A DNA stretch of 53,973 nt from JACOTV01 sp964579395 (GCA_964579395.1 CAZOFT010000010.1:1-53973), one strand, 5' to 3'; counted from the first letter of the stretch, positions 17,027 through 26,115 are shown. The notes: generated by a model from the letters alone, not told the origin. Translations and numbers: made by a program.

Positions 17027-18490
17027 TCAAACCTCAATTATAATCGATTCAAGTCGTTTTTTTGGCTGTCTTCCCTCAAGAAGGATACATGCGTTTTTTT
17101 TGTCAAAATCCTGCAAAATACGCATTATTTCTCTTTCTGTCTTAACAATCTGAATATTACTATTTGTTCTATATTTATTGAACGAAGAATCAGTTGTTAT
17201 ATAGGCTGCTGAAACGTCGTTTAATCGTTGAATAAGTCGCTCGTACACGCTCCCCTTTTCGCTCCCCAACTCGATGATTCCGGGGCCGATTATAATTTTA
17301 TTTTTTTGCGGAAATAATTGCATCACATCGATTGCGGCTAAAAAGCCGTGCAGTGAACTGTTCCCGCTATCATCCAAAACCACACTCTCCCCGACTCCCC
17401 GATGGACTGACAATTTGTGTGGAATAGGTTTGATAGTTGCAATTGTTTGAGTGAGTACTTTCTCATTCATTGCATGATCTATCCCCCATCCTACCACAGG
17501 CAGCAGATTTTCAATCGCGTGGGCTCCGAGTAATTGCGTCTGGATCGGAATCCGTTTTCCCTTGTAATGTGCGTGTGCTTGGGTACCATCTCTGGTTGTT
17601 TGTATTTGTGATGCAGTGATGTCTGCTTTTGATTGGGGATCTGTTGAATACGTGATAAATCGACACTGTGCAGTGGGAAGTATCTCTGTTTGAAACACAG
17701 GCTCTTGAAATGCAGACAGATTGATATAGCAAGGAGAATCAGTATTCAACATGGGAATGATTTCACTTTCTGCACGAATTAAATTATCGCGACTGCCATA
17801 GAGTGATACGTGTTGATTTCCGAATGCGGTGATGATTGCAGTGTCGATATGGCCGCTGAGAACCTTAGCAGCATCTCTTACTTCTCCCCGTTTGTACCCT
17901 CCCACTTCAGCAATAAACTGCTGGGTCTCTGGGGTGACAGAGTCAAGCACACACACTGATACGCCCACATCCGTATTCATGTTGTTTCGGGTTTTTGCCG
18001 TATGAAATTGTGCTGACGAGATGGCATACAGATATTCCTTAACGCTCGATTTTCCATAAGATCCCGAAATGACGGTTGCTGACACATCGCGTTGTGACAG
18101 TACGTGTGTTGCTCTCTCAATCAGTTTGTGACGCTTTCTGGATGCCAGTGGTGCAGTGAGCGCTACGCTTGTTGCCACGGCAGTAAGTCCGATGGGAAAA
18201 CTAATAAAAACAGCAATACCCGTCTGAAACAGATCGGTAATGTATCCCGGAAGCACCCAACTGAGAATGATAAGGTGAACGATCATGCTTCCCACAACCA
18301 GAAGCAGATTGCGCGCGGTCTTTGCCGGCAGCTTGCCGGTATTTGCGCGTATAAAATCCCACCCACCTTCTATAAGCTGCGATTTGAGACGATCAAAACG
18401 GTATTCTTTGATCTGAAACATGCGAATCCAGCTCGTATGTGCGACGAAGGCTGCTGCTCCAACAATACCCAGTGAAATAAGTGTCTGCAT
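17027..18490 (-). CDS. Membrane-anchored MurF-like Mur ligase
   Basis: The protein has 487 residues. Unlike standard MurF it starts with three hydrophobic segments (about 1-18, 61-80 and 90-112). A Mur ligase core follows: ATP loop GSYGKSS (143-149), NMNTDVGVS, VGGYKRGEV, then a middle-domain HAIENLLPVVGWG and a C-terminal domain with IGPGIIELG. Mur ligases couple ATP to amide bond formation on UDP-MurNAc peptides or related acceptors. The membrane anchor suggests an acceptor held at the membrane. It starts six nt after the hydrolase gene and probably belongs to its operon. Confidence 0.8.
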   Translation of the reverse strand: MQTLISLGIVGAAAFVAHTSWIRMFQIKEYRFDRLKSQLIEGGWDFIRANTGKLPAKTARNLLLVVGSMIVHLIILSWVLPGYITDLFQTGIAVFISFPIGLTAVATSVALTAPLASRKRHKLIERATHVLSQRDVSATVISGSYGKSSVKEYLYAISSAQFHTAKTRNNMNTDVGVSVCVLDSVTPETQQFIAEVGGYKRGEVRDAAKVLSGHIDTAIITAFGNQHVSLYGSRDNLIRAESEIIPMLNTDSPCYINLSAFQEPVFQTEILPTAQCRFITYSTDPQSKADITASQIQTTRDGTQAHAHYKGKRIPIQTQLLGAHAIENLLPVVGWGIDHAMNEKVLTQTIATIKPIPHKLSVHRGVGESVVLDDSGNSSLHGFLAAIDVMQLFPQKNKIIIGPGIIELGSEKGSVYERLIQRLNDVSAAYITTDSSFNKYRTNSNIQIVKTEREIMRILQDFDKKNACILLEGRQPKKRLESIIIEV

Positions 18491-18496
18491 GAAAAA

Positions 18497-19258
18497 TCAG
18501 CGTGATAAAAATGAATTGATCGTGCCGGCGATGGTCTCCGGTGCGCGAAGCGGCAGACCGTGGCGCTCACCGGGAATGACTACCAATGTTGAGCCGACAA
18601 TCGTGTCATGGAGTTCTTGTCCCCATACAAGTGGCGTGATGTGGTCATCTTCCCCCCACAAAATGAGTGTCGGTGTTTTGATCATCTCAACAAGCGGCGT
18701 CAGATCAAAGTCGATGATGTGTTTAAATACCTCTTCAAGGTGCGGATATCGCGAGATGTCTGAGTGTGGGAAAAACACCCGATACAATGCTAATCGAACC
18801 GATTTTGTTGCCTGCGGCGCAATTGATGAGAGTGGCTGGATGAGGTTTTTGAGTACTAAAAAACGGGATTTCTTTTTTGTGCGTTTGAAGGAACTGTTGC
18901 AGAGGGTGAGCTTTTTCATACGCTTGGGGTGGTTGGCTGCCAAGTAGATGCCGAGTGCGCCGCCAAAGGAATGGCCAAAATACGAGACTCTTGGGTGTTT
19001 GAGTGCGTCACATACTGCAAGTATAGTCTGCGCATAGTCTTCTGTCCCCCACTCCGGTGGAGGCGATTCTGATTGGCCAAAGCCGGGCAAGTCAATCAAA
19101 ATTGTTTGTCTGCCACCTGTTTTGCGAATAAGTGACGCAAGTGCTGTAAGCGACTGTGCACTCCCTCCCCACCCATGCACCAGAAGTACCGGGTCACCTT
19201 CACCTTCAACAATAATATGGGTGCGCACGCCATGCGCTTGGACAAACATATTGCTCAT
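18497..19258 (-). CDS. Alpha/beta-hydrolase
   Basis: A 253-residue protein with all hydrolase landmarks: LLVHGWGGS forms the oxyanion loop, GHSFGG the nucleophile elbow Ser (near residue 95), GEDDHITP the acid, and RHG the catalytic His near the C-terminus. The substrate (ester, lactone or other) is unknown. The reading frame stays open upstream to 19558, but that part overlaps the methyltransferase gene, so the ATG at 19258 is chosen. It is followed after six nt by the MurF-like gene. Confidence 0.82.
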   Translation of the reverse strand: MSNMFVQAHGVRTHIIVEGEGDPVLLVHGWGGSAQSLTALASLIRKTGGRQTILIDLPGFGQSESPPPEWGTEDYAQTILAVCDALKHPRVSYFGHSFGGALGIYLAANHPKRMKKLTLCNSSFKRTKKKSRFLVLKNLIQPLSSIAPQATKSVRLALYRVFFPHSDISRYPHLEEVFKHIIDFDLTPLVEMIKTPTLILWGEDDHITPLVWGQELHDTIVGSTLVVIPGERHGLPLRAPETIAGTINSFLSR

Positions 19259-19298
19259 TATATAAAGTCTCAAAAGGGATTCATAGCGGGCGCTAATC

Positions 19299-20240
19299 CT
19301 ATTGCAGATGTGATCCGATGAGGTGAACGTCTTGGTATTTGTGAGTAATGGCAGAAGGGACGCCGTCTTTGATCCATGCAGCGCGCTCGATCGTGTGGCC
19401 GTGTCGCCGCGCCTCTGTCTCTTCTCCCTGAAGCGATATGCCGGGATGAACATGGGTGCGTGTATGGACAAACCGTGCAACTTGAGACATCTGATCGTCT
19501 TCTGAAAAAGGCGTTTCTGCGATACTCCCCACCGGATGACAGTACATACCGGGCACATCCAGTGCTACGCGCTCACTGTAGGATGCGCCGTTTAAGGCCG
19601 GTTGTACCAGTCCGACTGTCCATAAAATTCCTCCCGGTCGCAGTGTCTGTGCAGCCAGCCGCATCAGCGCATGGCTTTCATCAAGCGTCGGATTGTTTTC
19701 AAATACTCCACCGTGTGCGAGAATCACATCTACTTCTCTCCCCCACTTTGTCATGCACTCCAGATAATCTTTATTGGTGCACTGATACACCTGTAGTTTG
19801 GGATGCGGCTGTCGGGTAAGGGAATCTGATACGCGTGTGCTGAAGTCGATGGCATGCACTTGTTGCACGACAGATACATCAGCAATATCTGCACATTCGC
19901 GTCCGGCGCCTGCACTCAGCACTGCGACGGTGGCTTGTCTGCCCGTGGCACGTGAATACCTATTCAGCGTCTCAAGCACATTTCCCCGCCGCCTGGGCAG
20001 GCTCTGATAGCCGTTTCGTTCCTGGTGATGAAGTTCCCAGTACTCCGGTGCATCGCGCCGGACAGATAGCGGAAGGTGGTCAGTGCAATACTCTTCTGCC
20101 TCTTGATTGTATCTATTTCCTCCCGGCAAAAAGACAACAGGTGATTCTGTCTCGTGAAGAGGTTGATTTGCCAGTAGCTCAGCTGAGCCTGCTAACTCAC
20201 TTAGCCTCAATGGCCGCTCTGATCTGCTTGGCGAAGTCAT
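19299..20240 (-). CDS. SAM-dependent methyltransferase-like protein
   Basis: The central part of this 313-residue protein reads as a class I methyltransferase: VAVLSAGAGRECADIA is a modified glycine-rich motif I, VHAIDFS gives the acidic residue after strand 2, VDVILAHGG is strand 4, and LRPGGILWTVG is the post-strand-5 motif. The first 75 residues and the His-rich C-terminus are not recognised. The ATG at 20240 overlaps the DsbA-like gene by 44 bp; a TTG at 20210 is an alternative. The substrate is unknown. Confidence 0.65.
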   Translation of the reverse strand: MTSPSRSERPLRLSELAGSAELLANQPLHETESPVVFLPGGNRYNQEAEEYCTDHLPLSVRRDAPEYWELHHQERNGYQSLPRRRGNVLETLNRYSRATGRQATVAVLSAGAGRECADIADVSVVQQVHAIDFSTRVSDSLTRQPHPKLQVYQCTNKDYLECMTKWGREVDVILAHGGVFENNPTLDESHALMRLAAQTLRPGGILWTVGLVQPALNGASYSERVALDVPGMYCHPVGSIAETPFSEDDQMSQVARFVHTRTHVHPGISLQGEETEARRHGHTIERAAWIKDGVPSAITHKYQDVHLIGSHLQ

Positions 20241-20868
20241 CTATCGTATTAAACTGCATTTTTCTTCCGTTTAAGAAAAAGGATGGCGTACCTTGCACGT
20301 CTCCTTCATTTCCTAATGTCAGATCATCTTGGACGCTTTGTATGACGGCGTCTGATTTCATATCAGAAGCAAATTGATCGGTGTCGAGTTTGAGACTTTT
20401 TGCGTACTCGATGAAGGTTTTGCTGGGATCGCCCATCTCGCTCCACTCAGTTTGTTTGGTAAAGAGGATGTCTGAGTACTGGAAAAACTTTCCCTGCTTG
20501 CCTGCAGCCTCGACCGCATAGCTGGCTGCGCGTGCGTTTTTATGAATGCTGAAAAGCGGATAGTGGCGATACACGAATGTCACGTGTTTTGTGATGTCGT
20601 TGTTGGGGCTTGCTGCATTTTCCCATGATTTCAGTTCCTGATGAAATGAAGCGCATGCCGGACACTGTTGATCACTGTACTCAGTGAGTATGATTTTTTT
20701 GTCTTTACTCCACTTGAGGTGATCTGTAGCGCGTACTGCTTTGGCACTTTCAATAACAGTCCCTTCTGTCGTGGCCTCCCCTGCTCCGCTGCTTTTGTAG
20801 ACTATAGCAAGAAATCCAACTATGGCAAGAAACGAAAGGATTGAGATGAGGATGGTATTTTTATTCAT
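20197..20868 (-). CDS. DsbA-family thiol-disulfide oxidoreductase (membrane-anchored)
   Basis: A 223-residue protein with one N-terminal anchor (residues 5-24) and a DsbA-like thioredoxin fold: CPAC active site at residues 69-72 and a TPSFF cis-proline loop near residue 195. It resembles the BdbD/DsbA group that oxidises cysteines of exported proteins. The start at 20868 is supported by a promoter (TTGAGA-N17-TATCAT) ending ten nt upstream and by GGGGGA before the ATG. Earlier in-frame ATG codons fall in or upstream of the -10 box. Its 3' end overlaps the methyltransferase gene. Confidence 0.85.
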   Translation of the reverse strand: MNKNTILISILSFLAIVGFLAIVYKSSGAGEATTEGTVIESAKAVRATDHLKWSKDKKIILTEYSDQQCPACASFHQELKSWENAASPNNDITKHVTFVYRHYPLFSIHKNARAASYAVEAAGKQGKFFQYSDILFTKQTEWSEMGDPSKTFIEYAKSLKLDTDQFASDMKSDAVIQSVQDDLTLGNEGDVQGTPSFFLNGRKMQFNTIDDFAKQIRAAIEAK

Positions 20869-20878
20869 ACGTTCCCCC

Positions 20879-20907
20879 ATGATACGAAATCGCACGGGAT
20901 TTCTCAA
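20879..20907 (-). promoter_or_regulatory. Promoter TTGAGA-N17-TATCAT for the DsbA-like gene
   Basis: On the minus strand TTGAGA (20902-20907) and TATCAT (20879-20884) are spaced 17 bp. The -10 box ends ten nt before the ATG at 20868 and overlaps the ATG at 20880, ruling that start out. Confidence 0.55.
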
Positions 20908-20925
20908 CACTTTGATGAGCTGTCT

Positions 20926-21603
20926 TTAGGGGATGCGCAAGGTGATGCCGCAGCTCAGCTGATTCACATCAGGAATCAAACGACTGTTTGCATCGTATAT
21001 GGCCTGTGCTTTGGACATGTCGCCGTAAAATCCAAGAGCAATACCGGTGAGGGTGTCTCCACATTGCACGACATAGGTAATGCTTTGTCCTGCTCCTGTG
21101 TTTGGACCTTGTGCCACATAATGTGAGTTCTGATAGTCGGTCACATAGGGAACCTGCTCATAGGTACTGTTTGTTTTGCTCGCAACAGCACGTGGTGTTG
21201 GTGTGGCAGTAGGCTTTGCGGTGGTCTTGCTGGTGGTTGTTTTACTTGCTGCCGCTGTAGGCTTGGCAGTCGGTTTTGCCACAGGTTTACTCGTCGGTCG
21301 TGCAGTTGGGCGCGGATTTGACTGTGTAGATGACTGGGTGGTACGAGGCGTGGTAGTGGGCTCAAGGAATGTGCCCGATTGGCTCAATCCGGATTGTTCA
21401 TTGGTGTTTGCTGCTACTGTCTTGTTTGCGCTGCTTGTATCATCTACGGTTCTATTGAATGTCACAAACGCGTGGGCCATACGATTGATTGCACCGGCCG
21501 GATCGCTGGCGCCGTATTTGTGCAAAGACAATGCGATCCCCAGCGCAAGAAATGCGACAACAACAAGAGCAATGAGTTTGGCGGTGGTGGCTGCGTGTGT
21601 CAT
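20926..21603 (-). CDS. LysM-domain protein with membrane anchor and Thr/Pro/Lys-rich linker
   Basis: The 225-residue protein has an N-terminal membrane segment (residues 8-27), a low-complexity linker from about 70 to 145 built of PTAKPTA-like units, and a C-terminal LysM domain (ITYVVQCGDTLTGIALGFYG to LSCGITLRIP). LysM domains bind GlcNAc-containing glycans such as peptidoglycan, so the protein probably spans from membrane to wall. The two Cys of the LysM domain could form a disulfide, a possible client of the DsbA-like protein next door. The linker makes the antisense strand look open, but that frame is not a gene. Confidence 0.8.
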   Translation of the reverse strand: MTHAATTAKLIALVVVAFLALGIALSLHKYGASDPAGAINRMAHAFVTFNRTVDDTSSANKTVAANTNEQSGLSQSGTFLEPTTTPRTTQSSTQSNPRPTARPTSKPVAKPTAKPTAAASKTTTSKTTAKPTATPTPRAVASKTNSTYEQVPYVTDYQNSHYVAQGPNTGAGQSITYVVQCGDTLTGIALGFYGDMSKAQAIYDANSRLIPDVNQLSCGITLRIP

Positions 21604-21641
21604 ATCGGTATGGTACTAAATTAATGTAAAAATGGTGTTCG

Positions 21642-22913
21642 TTAATGAGTAATTTCACGTCCTAATACTTTGGCTGCATTTACCAGTCCGCGGATCTGAT
21701 CAACGGTGGGAATGGTATAAGTCAGAGATTCGTTTTGGTTGGTGGTAGCCAATGCGTCATGCAGGTTTTGTGGATTTCGCTTGGCCAGCTCTACGATAGT
21801 ATCGACTCCTGTCCGCTCCATCAGTTGGGCTAGACTACTATCTACACCCGGCAAGCGCATTAAGTCTGCTACATTCGCATAGACCATCAAGACAGATGGA
21901 TCAATGCCGCTTTGTGCGCTCAAGACTTCACGTTTGGGTCGGCTGTTTGCGCGATCAAGAAGCTCCTCTGCTGAGGCGACTCCGACTGACTGGAGTGTCT
22001 GCACGTCTGCTTCCGGCATAAAGTGTATATACGTAAGCGGTGTGGTGTCTGAGGTGGTTTGTGCCGGCTGAACTGACTGTGTGGCTGTTGGCTCCGGCGG
22101 CAAAGGAGTAAAGTGTGCCGGCGCTTCTTCGGCTTCCATTTCAGGTTCTGGGACAGGGACATATTGTGTGGCTTGCGGTTCGGGTTGTGCCACAGGCTCT
22201 GCAACCGGTGTTGGGACTGGTTCTGGTGCGGGTGCAGCAGCTGCAAGTGTTTCTGATACCGGAACTTCAATTATTTGAGGCGTGTATGGGGTTGGAACTT
22301 CTTCAATAGGTGTCGGTAGTTCTTCCGGCTCGATAGTCGGAGTTGTTTCATACGTGTAGGTGGTCGGGTCTTGCACAGCTTCTTGAATCAATGATTCATC
22401 AGAATGTTCTACCACATTGTCACGTTTTATGATGCCATGCACAGTAAGCACTCCCACAACCCATCCGGCAAGTCCTCCTAAAAAGCCGGCAAATGCGCCG
22501 AGTGCGCTCATCATCAGGATGCCGACAACATTAAATAGAATAAGGCTCGTCATGGACGGTCCCGCAAAGCTGTCTGCCAGTTGGTTTTTATAGCTTTGCG
22601 TAATAAACATGGGAAGCGCAAGGCTGGCGATTGTGATACACAGTGACGTGTAGAGTGCGCTGTAGAAGCCGGTTTTCGTGGCGGCATACAGACTTTCTGC
22701 AGTGCGAAGACTATATTTATAGGCTGAAATTGCACTGGCTGCTGTGGAGATAATAACCACTACAATAAGCAGCATGTCATACCAGTCAAATTCTGCGTAC
22801 TGATCGTATCCGACATACGGTCGGAGTGCGTTTTTCATTACCAGCAGAATAAGAAGCAGAACGGCGGTATAAAACGCGTTGGTGTGAACAAGTTTTTTTA
22901 TTGGTGCAAACAT
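21642..22913 (-). CDS. Membrane protein with Pro/Glu-rich linker and C-terminal DUF4332-like domain
   Basis: The protein has 423 residues: about four membrane helices in the first 165, then an acidic Pro/Glu/Thr linker (about 180-290), then a C-terminal domain of helix-hairpin-helix type (LQSVGVASAEELLDRA, LPGVDSSLAQLMERTGV, DTIVELAKRNPQNL). That pattern matches the DUF4332 domain, whose function is unknown. A TATACT box (22945-22950) lies 31 nt before the ATG and AGGA about 8 nt before it, so this gene has a normal leader. Confidence 0.72.
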   Translation of the reverse strand: MFAPIKKLVHTNAFYTAVLLLILLVMKNALRPYVGYDQYAEFDWYDMLLIVVVIISTAASAISAYKYSLRTAESLYAATKTGFYSALYTSLCITIASLALPMFITQSYKNQLADSFAGPSMTSLILFNVVGILMMSALGAFAGFLGGLAGWVVGVLTVHGIIKRDNVVEHSDESLIQEAVQDPTTYTYETTPTIEPEELPTPIEEVPTPYTPQIIEVPVSETLAAAAPAPEPVPTPVAEPVAQPEPQATQYVPVPEPEMEAEEAPAHFTPLPPEPTATQSVQPAQTTSDTTPLTYIHFMPEADVQTLQSVGVASAEELLDRANSRPKREVLSAQSGIDPSVLMVYANVADLMRLPGVDSSLAQLMERTGVDTIVELAKRNPQNLHDALATTNQNESLTYTIPTVDQIRGLVNAAKVLGREITH

Positions 22914-23035
22914 GTGAATTCCTGCAACTGCAATTGGTAGGAGTAGTATACACTATGGGACAGATATCTTCAAGGTTGGGCTGCAAAATGAGAGAATGAA
23001 TGTGGCGAGTGATGTGTGTTTTGATACACACTTCC

Positions 23036-23785
23036 CTACTCCAGTCGAAGCAGTGCCATCATGATCCAGATGCCCAGCAAGATGGTGACCAGCTGAACGG
23101 CACTTTTTTTGGTGCTCGTCTGTTTATGTAATTCAGGAATCATATCTGCCGCGGCAAGATAGATGAAATTTCCTGCAGCTGCCGCACTCAGAAGCAGTGC
23201 GATATGGCCGGCGCGGTCTTGGATTACATAAAACAAAAGAAGCCCTGCAAACGCAGTAAGTGCCGATATGAGGTTAAACAACAATGCGCGTGAGCGCGTG
23301 TATCCGCTGTGAATGAGAATGCCAAAGTTGCCGATCTCCTGGGGAATTTCATGCAAGATAACGGCGATTGTCGTGGCGATTCCTGTGGGGATACTGACAG
23401 AAAATGAGGCGGCAATAATGATGCCGTCGATAATATTGTGCGCGCCGTCTCCGATCAACGTCATCAGACCGAGCGGGTTTTTATGTGGCTCATCGCAGTT
23501 GTCATCGTGGCTATGATGCCAGTGAACTCCCTTCTCTATCAAAAAGGTTACGATAATCGATCCCAAAATCCACATCGACACATCAAGTCCAAATCCAAGC
23601 TCTTCTACAACCTCCGGCAGCAGGTGAATAAATACGTCTCCCAAAAGTGCACCGACAGAAAAGCTGACAAAATATATCATCATCGACTTCATACGGTGTC
23701 CGAGTGGAATGGTGATCACTCCGATAAGCGAGATGAGGCTGACAATGGTAACCGCAAGAACTGCGTAAATGAAACTCATTTGCAT
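23036..23785 (-). CDS. ZIP-family divalent metal transporter
   Basis: A 249-residue polytopic protein with the two ZIP signature helices: GDGAHNIIDGIIIAASF in helix IV and LHEIPQEIGNFGIL in helix V, whose His, Asn, Asp and Glu residues form the metal path. A His-rich loop (HWHHSHDD) precedes helix IV, as is usual. ZIP proteins bring zinc or other divalent metals into the cytoplasm. TATACT (23792-23797) lies six nt before the ATG at 23785, so the transcript is probably leaderless. Confidence 0.9.
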   Translation of the reverse strand: MQMSFIYAVLAVTIVSLISLIGVITIPLGHRMKSMMIYFVSFSVGALLGDVFIHLLPEVVEELGFGLDVSMWILGSIIVTFLIEKGVHWHHSHDDNCDEPHKNPLGLMTLIGDGAHNIIDGIIIAASFSVSIPTGIATTIAVILHEIPQEIGNFGILIHSGYTRSRALLFNLISALTAFAGLLLFYVIQDRAGHIALLLSAAAAGNFIYLAAADMIPELHKQTSTKKSAVQLVTILLGIWIMMALLRLE

Positions 23786-23791
23786 TTTCTT

Positions 23792-23797
23792 AGTATA
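23792..23797 (-). promoter_or_regulatory. -10 box TATACT of the ZIP transporter gene
   Basis: TATACT on the minus strand ends six nt before the ATG at 23785; no Shine-Dalgarno sequence is present. A second in-frame ATG six bases downstream could also serve. Confidence 0.5.
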
Positions 23798-23832
23798 GCA
23801 GAAGCACCGGCAAAAAATGCAACACCATTTGA

Positions 23833-24597
23833 TTATCGTGCAGCATCAGTGAAATGCTCTGCGAACCAGCGCCATCTTGTATGATGCTGCTCAAATAAAT
23901 CGGGGTCAATGCCTTGCGGATTCAGCATTGCTCCATCGCTGAGCACGACGCTTGAGTGCGTCACGCCATCATCCCCTTCCAGGTCAAAGACGGACTGATA
24001 GTCGATGCATGCACCGTTTGCACCCAAAATATAAGAGGCTTGGATTATGGGGCGATTGGGCGCATTCAGCTGATAGTCTGCCCATTTTCGGTATGACGGG
24101 TGTTTTGTATCATGCATAGGGCGGTGAGGGTTGGCTGGTGAAACGATCACAATGCGCGCAGTCTGCTCATGGGGTAGTTGGCTATACTGCCCCCAGCCTC
24201 TGTTTCCTATCGTGCCGACAATGGTGTCAAGGATCTCGGGGGCAAAATGCTCTGTAGAGTCGCTCACGTCGGGACCGGCCGCAACCATACGACCCATCAG
24301 CATCCGATTCAGGCCGTAGCGGATGCTGGGATGATCAAACTCCCCCGGCAAAACACTCAGTGTATTTACTGTTTCACGGTGCATGGGGCGGGTGCTGTTG
24401 CTGTCGAAAAATTGAAAGCTCTGGGCGATGCAAGGCGCACTTCCCAACTGCGGTGCTCCTGCAATGACGCGCTGTCGGACATTGGTGACTGATCGCGTGT
24501 GGCGCCCAAACATTCTTGCTGCAACAAGCTCACGGTGCATTTGCTCCTGGGCACTGCTGTCTGAAGATGGTGGTTGAGGTGATTCAGGCTGTGACAT
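23833..24597 (-). CDS. Protein of unknown function
   Basis: A 254-residue soluble protein with a Ser/Pro/Gln-rich N-terminus and no signal peptide. The motif series NTLSVLP, RYGL, APEILDTIVGTIGN resembles the order in the protein at 13862, so they may be distant paralogues. The C-terminal half is rich in His and aromatic residues (HHTRWRWFAEHF). It is divergent from the AlkA-like gene with two -10 boxes 20 bp apart in between. No function can be assigned. Confidence 0.6.
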   Translation of the reverse strand: MSQPESPQPPSSDSSAQEQMHRELVAARMFGRHTRSVTNVRQRVIAGAPQLGSAPCIAQSFQFFDSNSTRPMHRETVNTLSVLPGEFDHPSIRYGLNRMLMGRMVAAGPDVSDSTEHFAPEILDTIVGTIGNRGWGQYSQLPHEQTARIVIVSPANPHRPMHDTKHPSYRKWADYQLNAPNRPIIQASYILGANGACIDYQSVFDLEGDDGVTHSSVVLSDGAMLNPQGIDPDLFEQHHTRWRWFAEHFTDAAR

Positions 24598-24606
24598 ATC
24601 AGGGCG

Positions 24607-24637
24607 ATTATACTCCTTTTTTTCGGTAAAATATAGT
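24607..24637. promoter_or_regulatory. Divergent pair of -10 boxes
   Basis: TATAAT on the minus strand (24607-24612) ends nine nt before the ATG at 24597. TATAGT on the plus strand (24632-24637) ends seven nt before the ATG at 24645. The whole intergenic space is 47 bp, so both transcripts would be leaderless or nearly so. Confidence 0.5.
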
Positions 24638-24644
24638 AAATCTT

Positions 24645-25268
24645 ATGAATACAACTACTGATACGCTGACTGCCGCTTTGGCGCATTTTGAAGAGCATGA
24701 TCCGTTGTTGTTTCAGTGGGCTACGCGTGCGCAGCTCTCCCCTGTTCTGCCGACAGATGATTTGTTTTCGCGCATCTGCGACGCCATTATCTCCCAACAG
24801 TTGTCGACAAAAGCGGCAGATGCTATCTATGCCCGGTTTCTGAGGTTGTTTCCGGACGGCCTCTCCCCGACCGCATTGGCTGCTCTTGATGCGCAGACCA
24901 TTCGCGATGTCGGCATATCGTGGGCAAAAGTCCGCAGTTTGCAGGATTTGGCTGACTCAATTGTATCGGGCCGACTCGATTTGAGCTCACTTCCCGCGCT
25001 TTCTGATGATCATGCGATCAATGCGCTTTCGCAGATAAAAGGCATCGGGCCCTGGACTGCGGAGATGATTCTTATGTTTGGGCTCGGGCGCCTGGATCTC
25101 TACTCGCACGGTGATCTGGGGCTCAAAAAGGGAATGCAGAAAATATACGGACTTGCGTCGCTGCCGACTGTTGAGGAAGCTGAGCGCATCAGTGCCGTGT
25201 GGTCGCCGTATCGCACGTACGGATGCCGGGTGTTGTGGCGCAGTCTTGAACTTACCGAATCGAGTTGA
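24645..25268 (+). CDS. AlkA-type DNA-3-methyladenine glycosylase (HhH-GPD)
   Basis: This 207-residue HhH-GPD protein removes alkylated bases, such as 3-methyladenine, from DNA. AIISQQLSTKAADAIYARF starts the glycosylase core. IKGIGPWTAEMIL (about 135-147) is the helix-hairpin-helix. The catalytic Asp is Asp157 in SHGDLGLKKG, at the family position. It lacks the N-terminal beta domain of E. coli AlkA, like the shorter bacterial MAG enzymes. The ATG at 24645 follows a TATAGT box by seven nt. Its 3' end overlaps the convergent gene by 17 bp. Confidence 0.88.
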   Translation: MNTTTDTLTAALAHFEEHDPLLFQWATRAQLSPVLPTDDLFSRICDAIISQQLSTKAADAIYARFLRLFPDGLSPTALAALDAQTIRDVGISWAKVRSLQDLADSIVSGRLDLSSLPALSDDHAINALSQIKGIGPWTAEMILMFGLGRLDLYSHGDLGLKKGMQKIYGLASLPTVEEAERISAVWSPYRTYGCRVLWRSLELTESS

Positions 25269-26031
25269 TTCCTTCATCGCCGTCCCCATCTCCATCATGT
25301 TGAGAGCTCGACAGCGTCTCGTTCCACAACATCTCGAGTAGATCAACTCCCTCACGGCAGGCATCGATGCGTTGATCGAGGGTGAGCTCATTTACCGGTA
25401 TCGGGTCCATGACTGAAGTAATGTAGTTGTGGTGAATCTGCCCGATCCGATATGTCCACGTTTTTTTGCGCACTATTTCATCTGTTGGCCCGATGCTTAC
25501 TTGATATTCAAAAGACGACACTGTCGATCGTCCATCGCGAGTGCGTTTCATACGGGTAAGAAGCGTCTGCTCCGGCTCGCCTTCCGTCCCGATTTGGAGA
25601 TAGAGCGTATCTTCTTGATATGAGGGTTGTCCGTCTTCCACGTACAGTAGCGCTTTCTCAGGCTCGATCTGATGAAACAGGTCATCGGGGTAAAACGTCT
25701 CATCTTGGACAGTATTAATCGTTTCTACATCAGGCTCAGCGGTGCGGTGTATTTCTGTGCAACTCAACTTGCCTTCAACTGGCTCAAAATCATATACAAC
25801 ATCCTCATTTGCCTCATTGAGCGTGGTGACTTCAAGTATCTGATGAGGAAAGGTAAAGTCAAACTGCCACAACTCATCTGCAACAAACTTCAAGTAGACG
25901 GTACTGGTTTCTGAGGGGCCGCAATACTCAAAAAACCTATCTATGAGGCCTCTCCCTTTTTTAGACAGGTCTGTTATTGCTTCATTGAGTCGCTCCTGCT
26001 CAGTCTGTGCCGGTGTGTGGTGTTCGCGCAT
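25252..26031 (-). CDS. Protein of unknown function
   Basis: A 259-residue soluble acidic protein beginning MREHHTPAQTEQERLNEAI. It has a mixed alpha/beta look and an Asp/Gly-rich tail (SSSQHDGDGDGDEG). No motif is recognised. The reading frame is open further upstream to 26214, but that part runs back through the tRNA-Ser gene in antisense, so the ATG at 26031 is chosen. A TACAAT box (26052-26057, minus strand) lies about 20 nt upstream. It converges with the AlkA-like gene. Confidence 0.6.
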   Translation of the reverse strand: MREHHTPAQTEQERLNEAITDLSKKGRGLIDRFFEYCGPSETSTVYLKFVADELWQFDFTFPHQILEVTTLNEANEDVVYDFEPVEGKLSCTEIHRTAEPDVETINTVQDETFYPDDLFHQIEPEKALLYVEDGQPSYQEDTLYLQIGTEGEPEQTLLTRMKRTRDGRSTVSSFEYQVSIGPTDEIVRKKTWTYRIGQIHHNYITSVMDPIPVNELTLDQRIDACREGVDLLEMLWNETLSSSQHDGDGDGDEGINSIR

Positions 26032-26115
26032 AGTGCTGTTTGGAGTGTATTGTAGCACAAGCCGGGCACCCGCAGGCGTGCGGGCATGGTACAATTGCAC
26101 ATACAAAACCCATGG

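Noticed and set aside
21176..21619. Plus-strand ORF opposite the LysM gene
   Set aside because: Val/Gly-rich translation is the shadow of the Thr/Pro/Lys linker codons; the minus strand has a signal anchor and a LysM domain.
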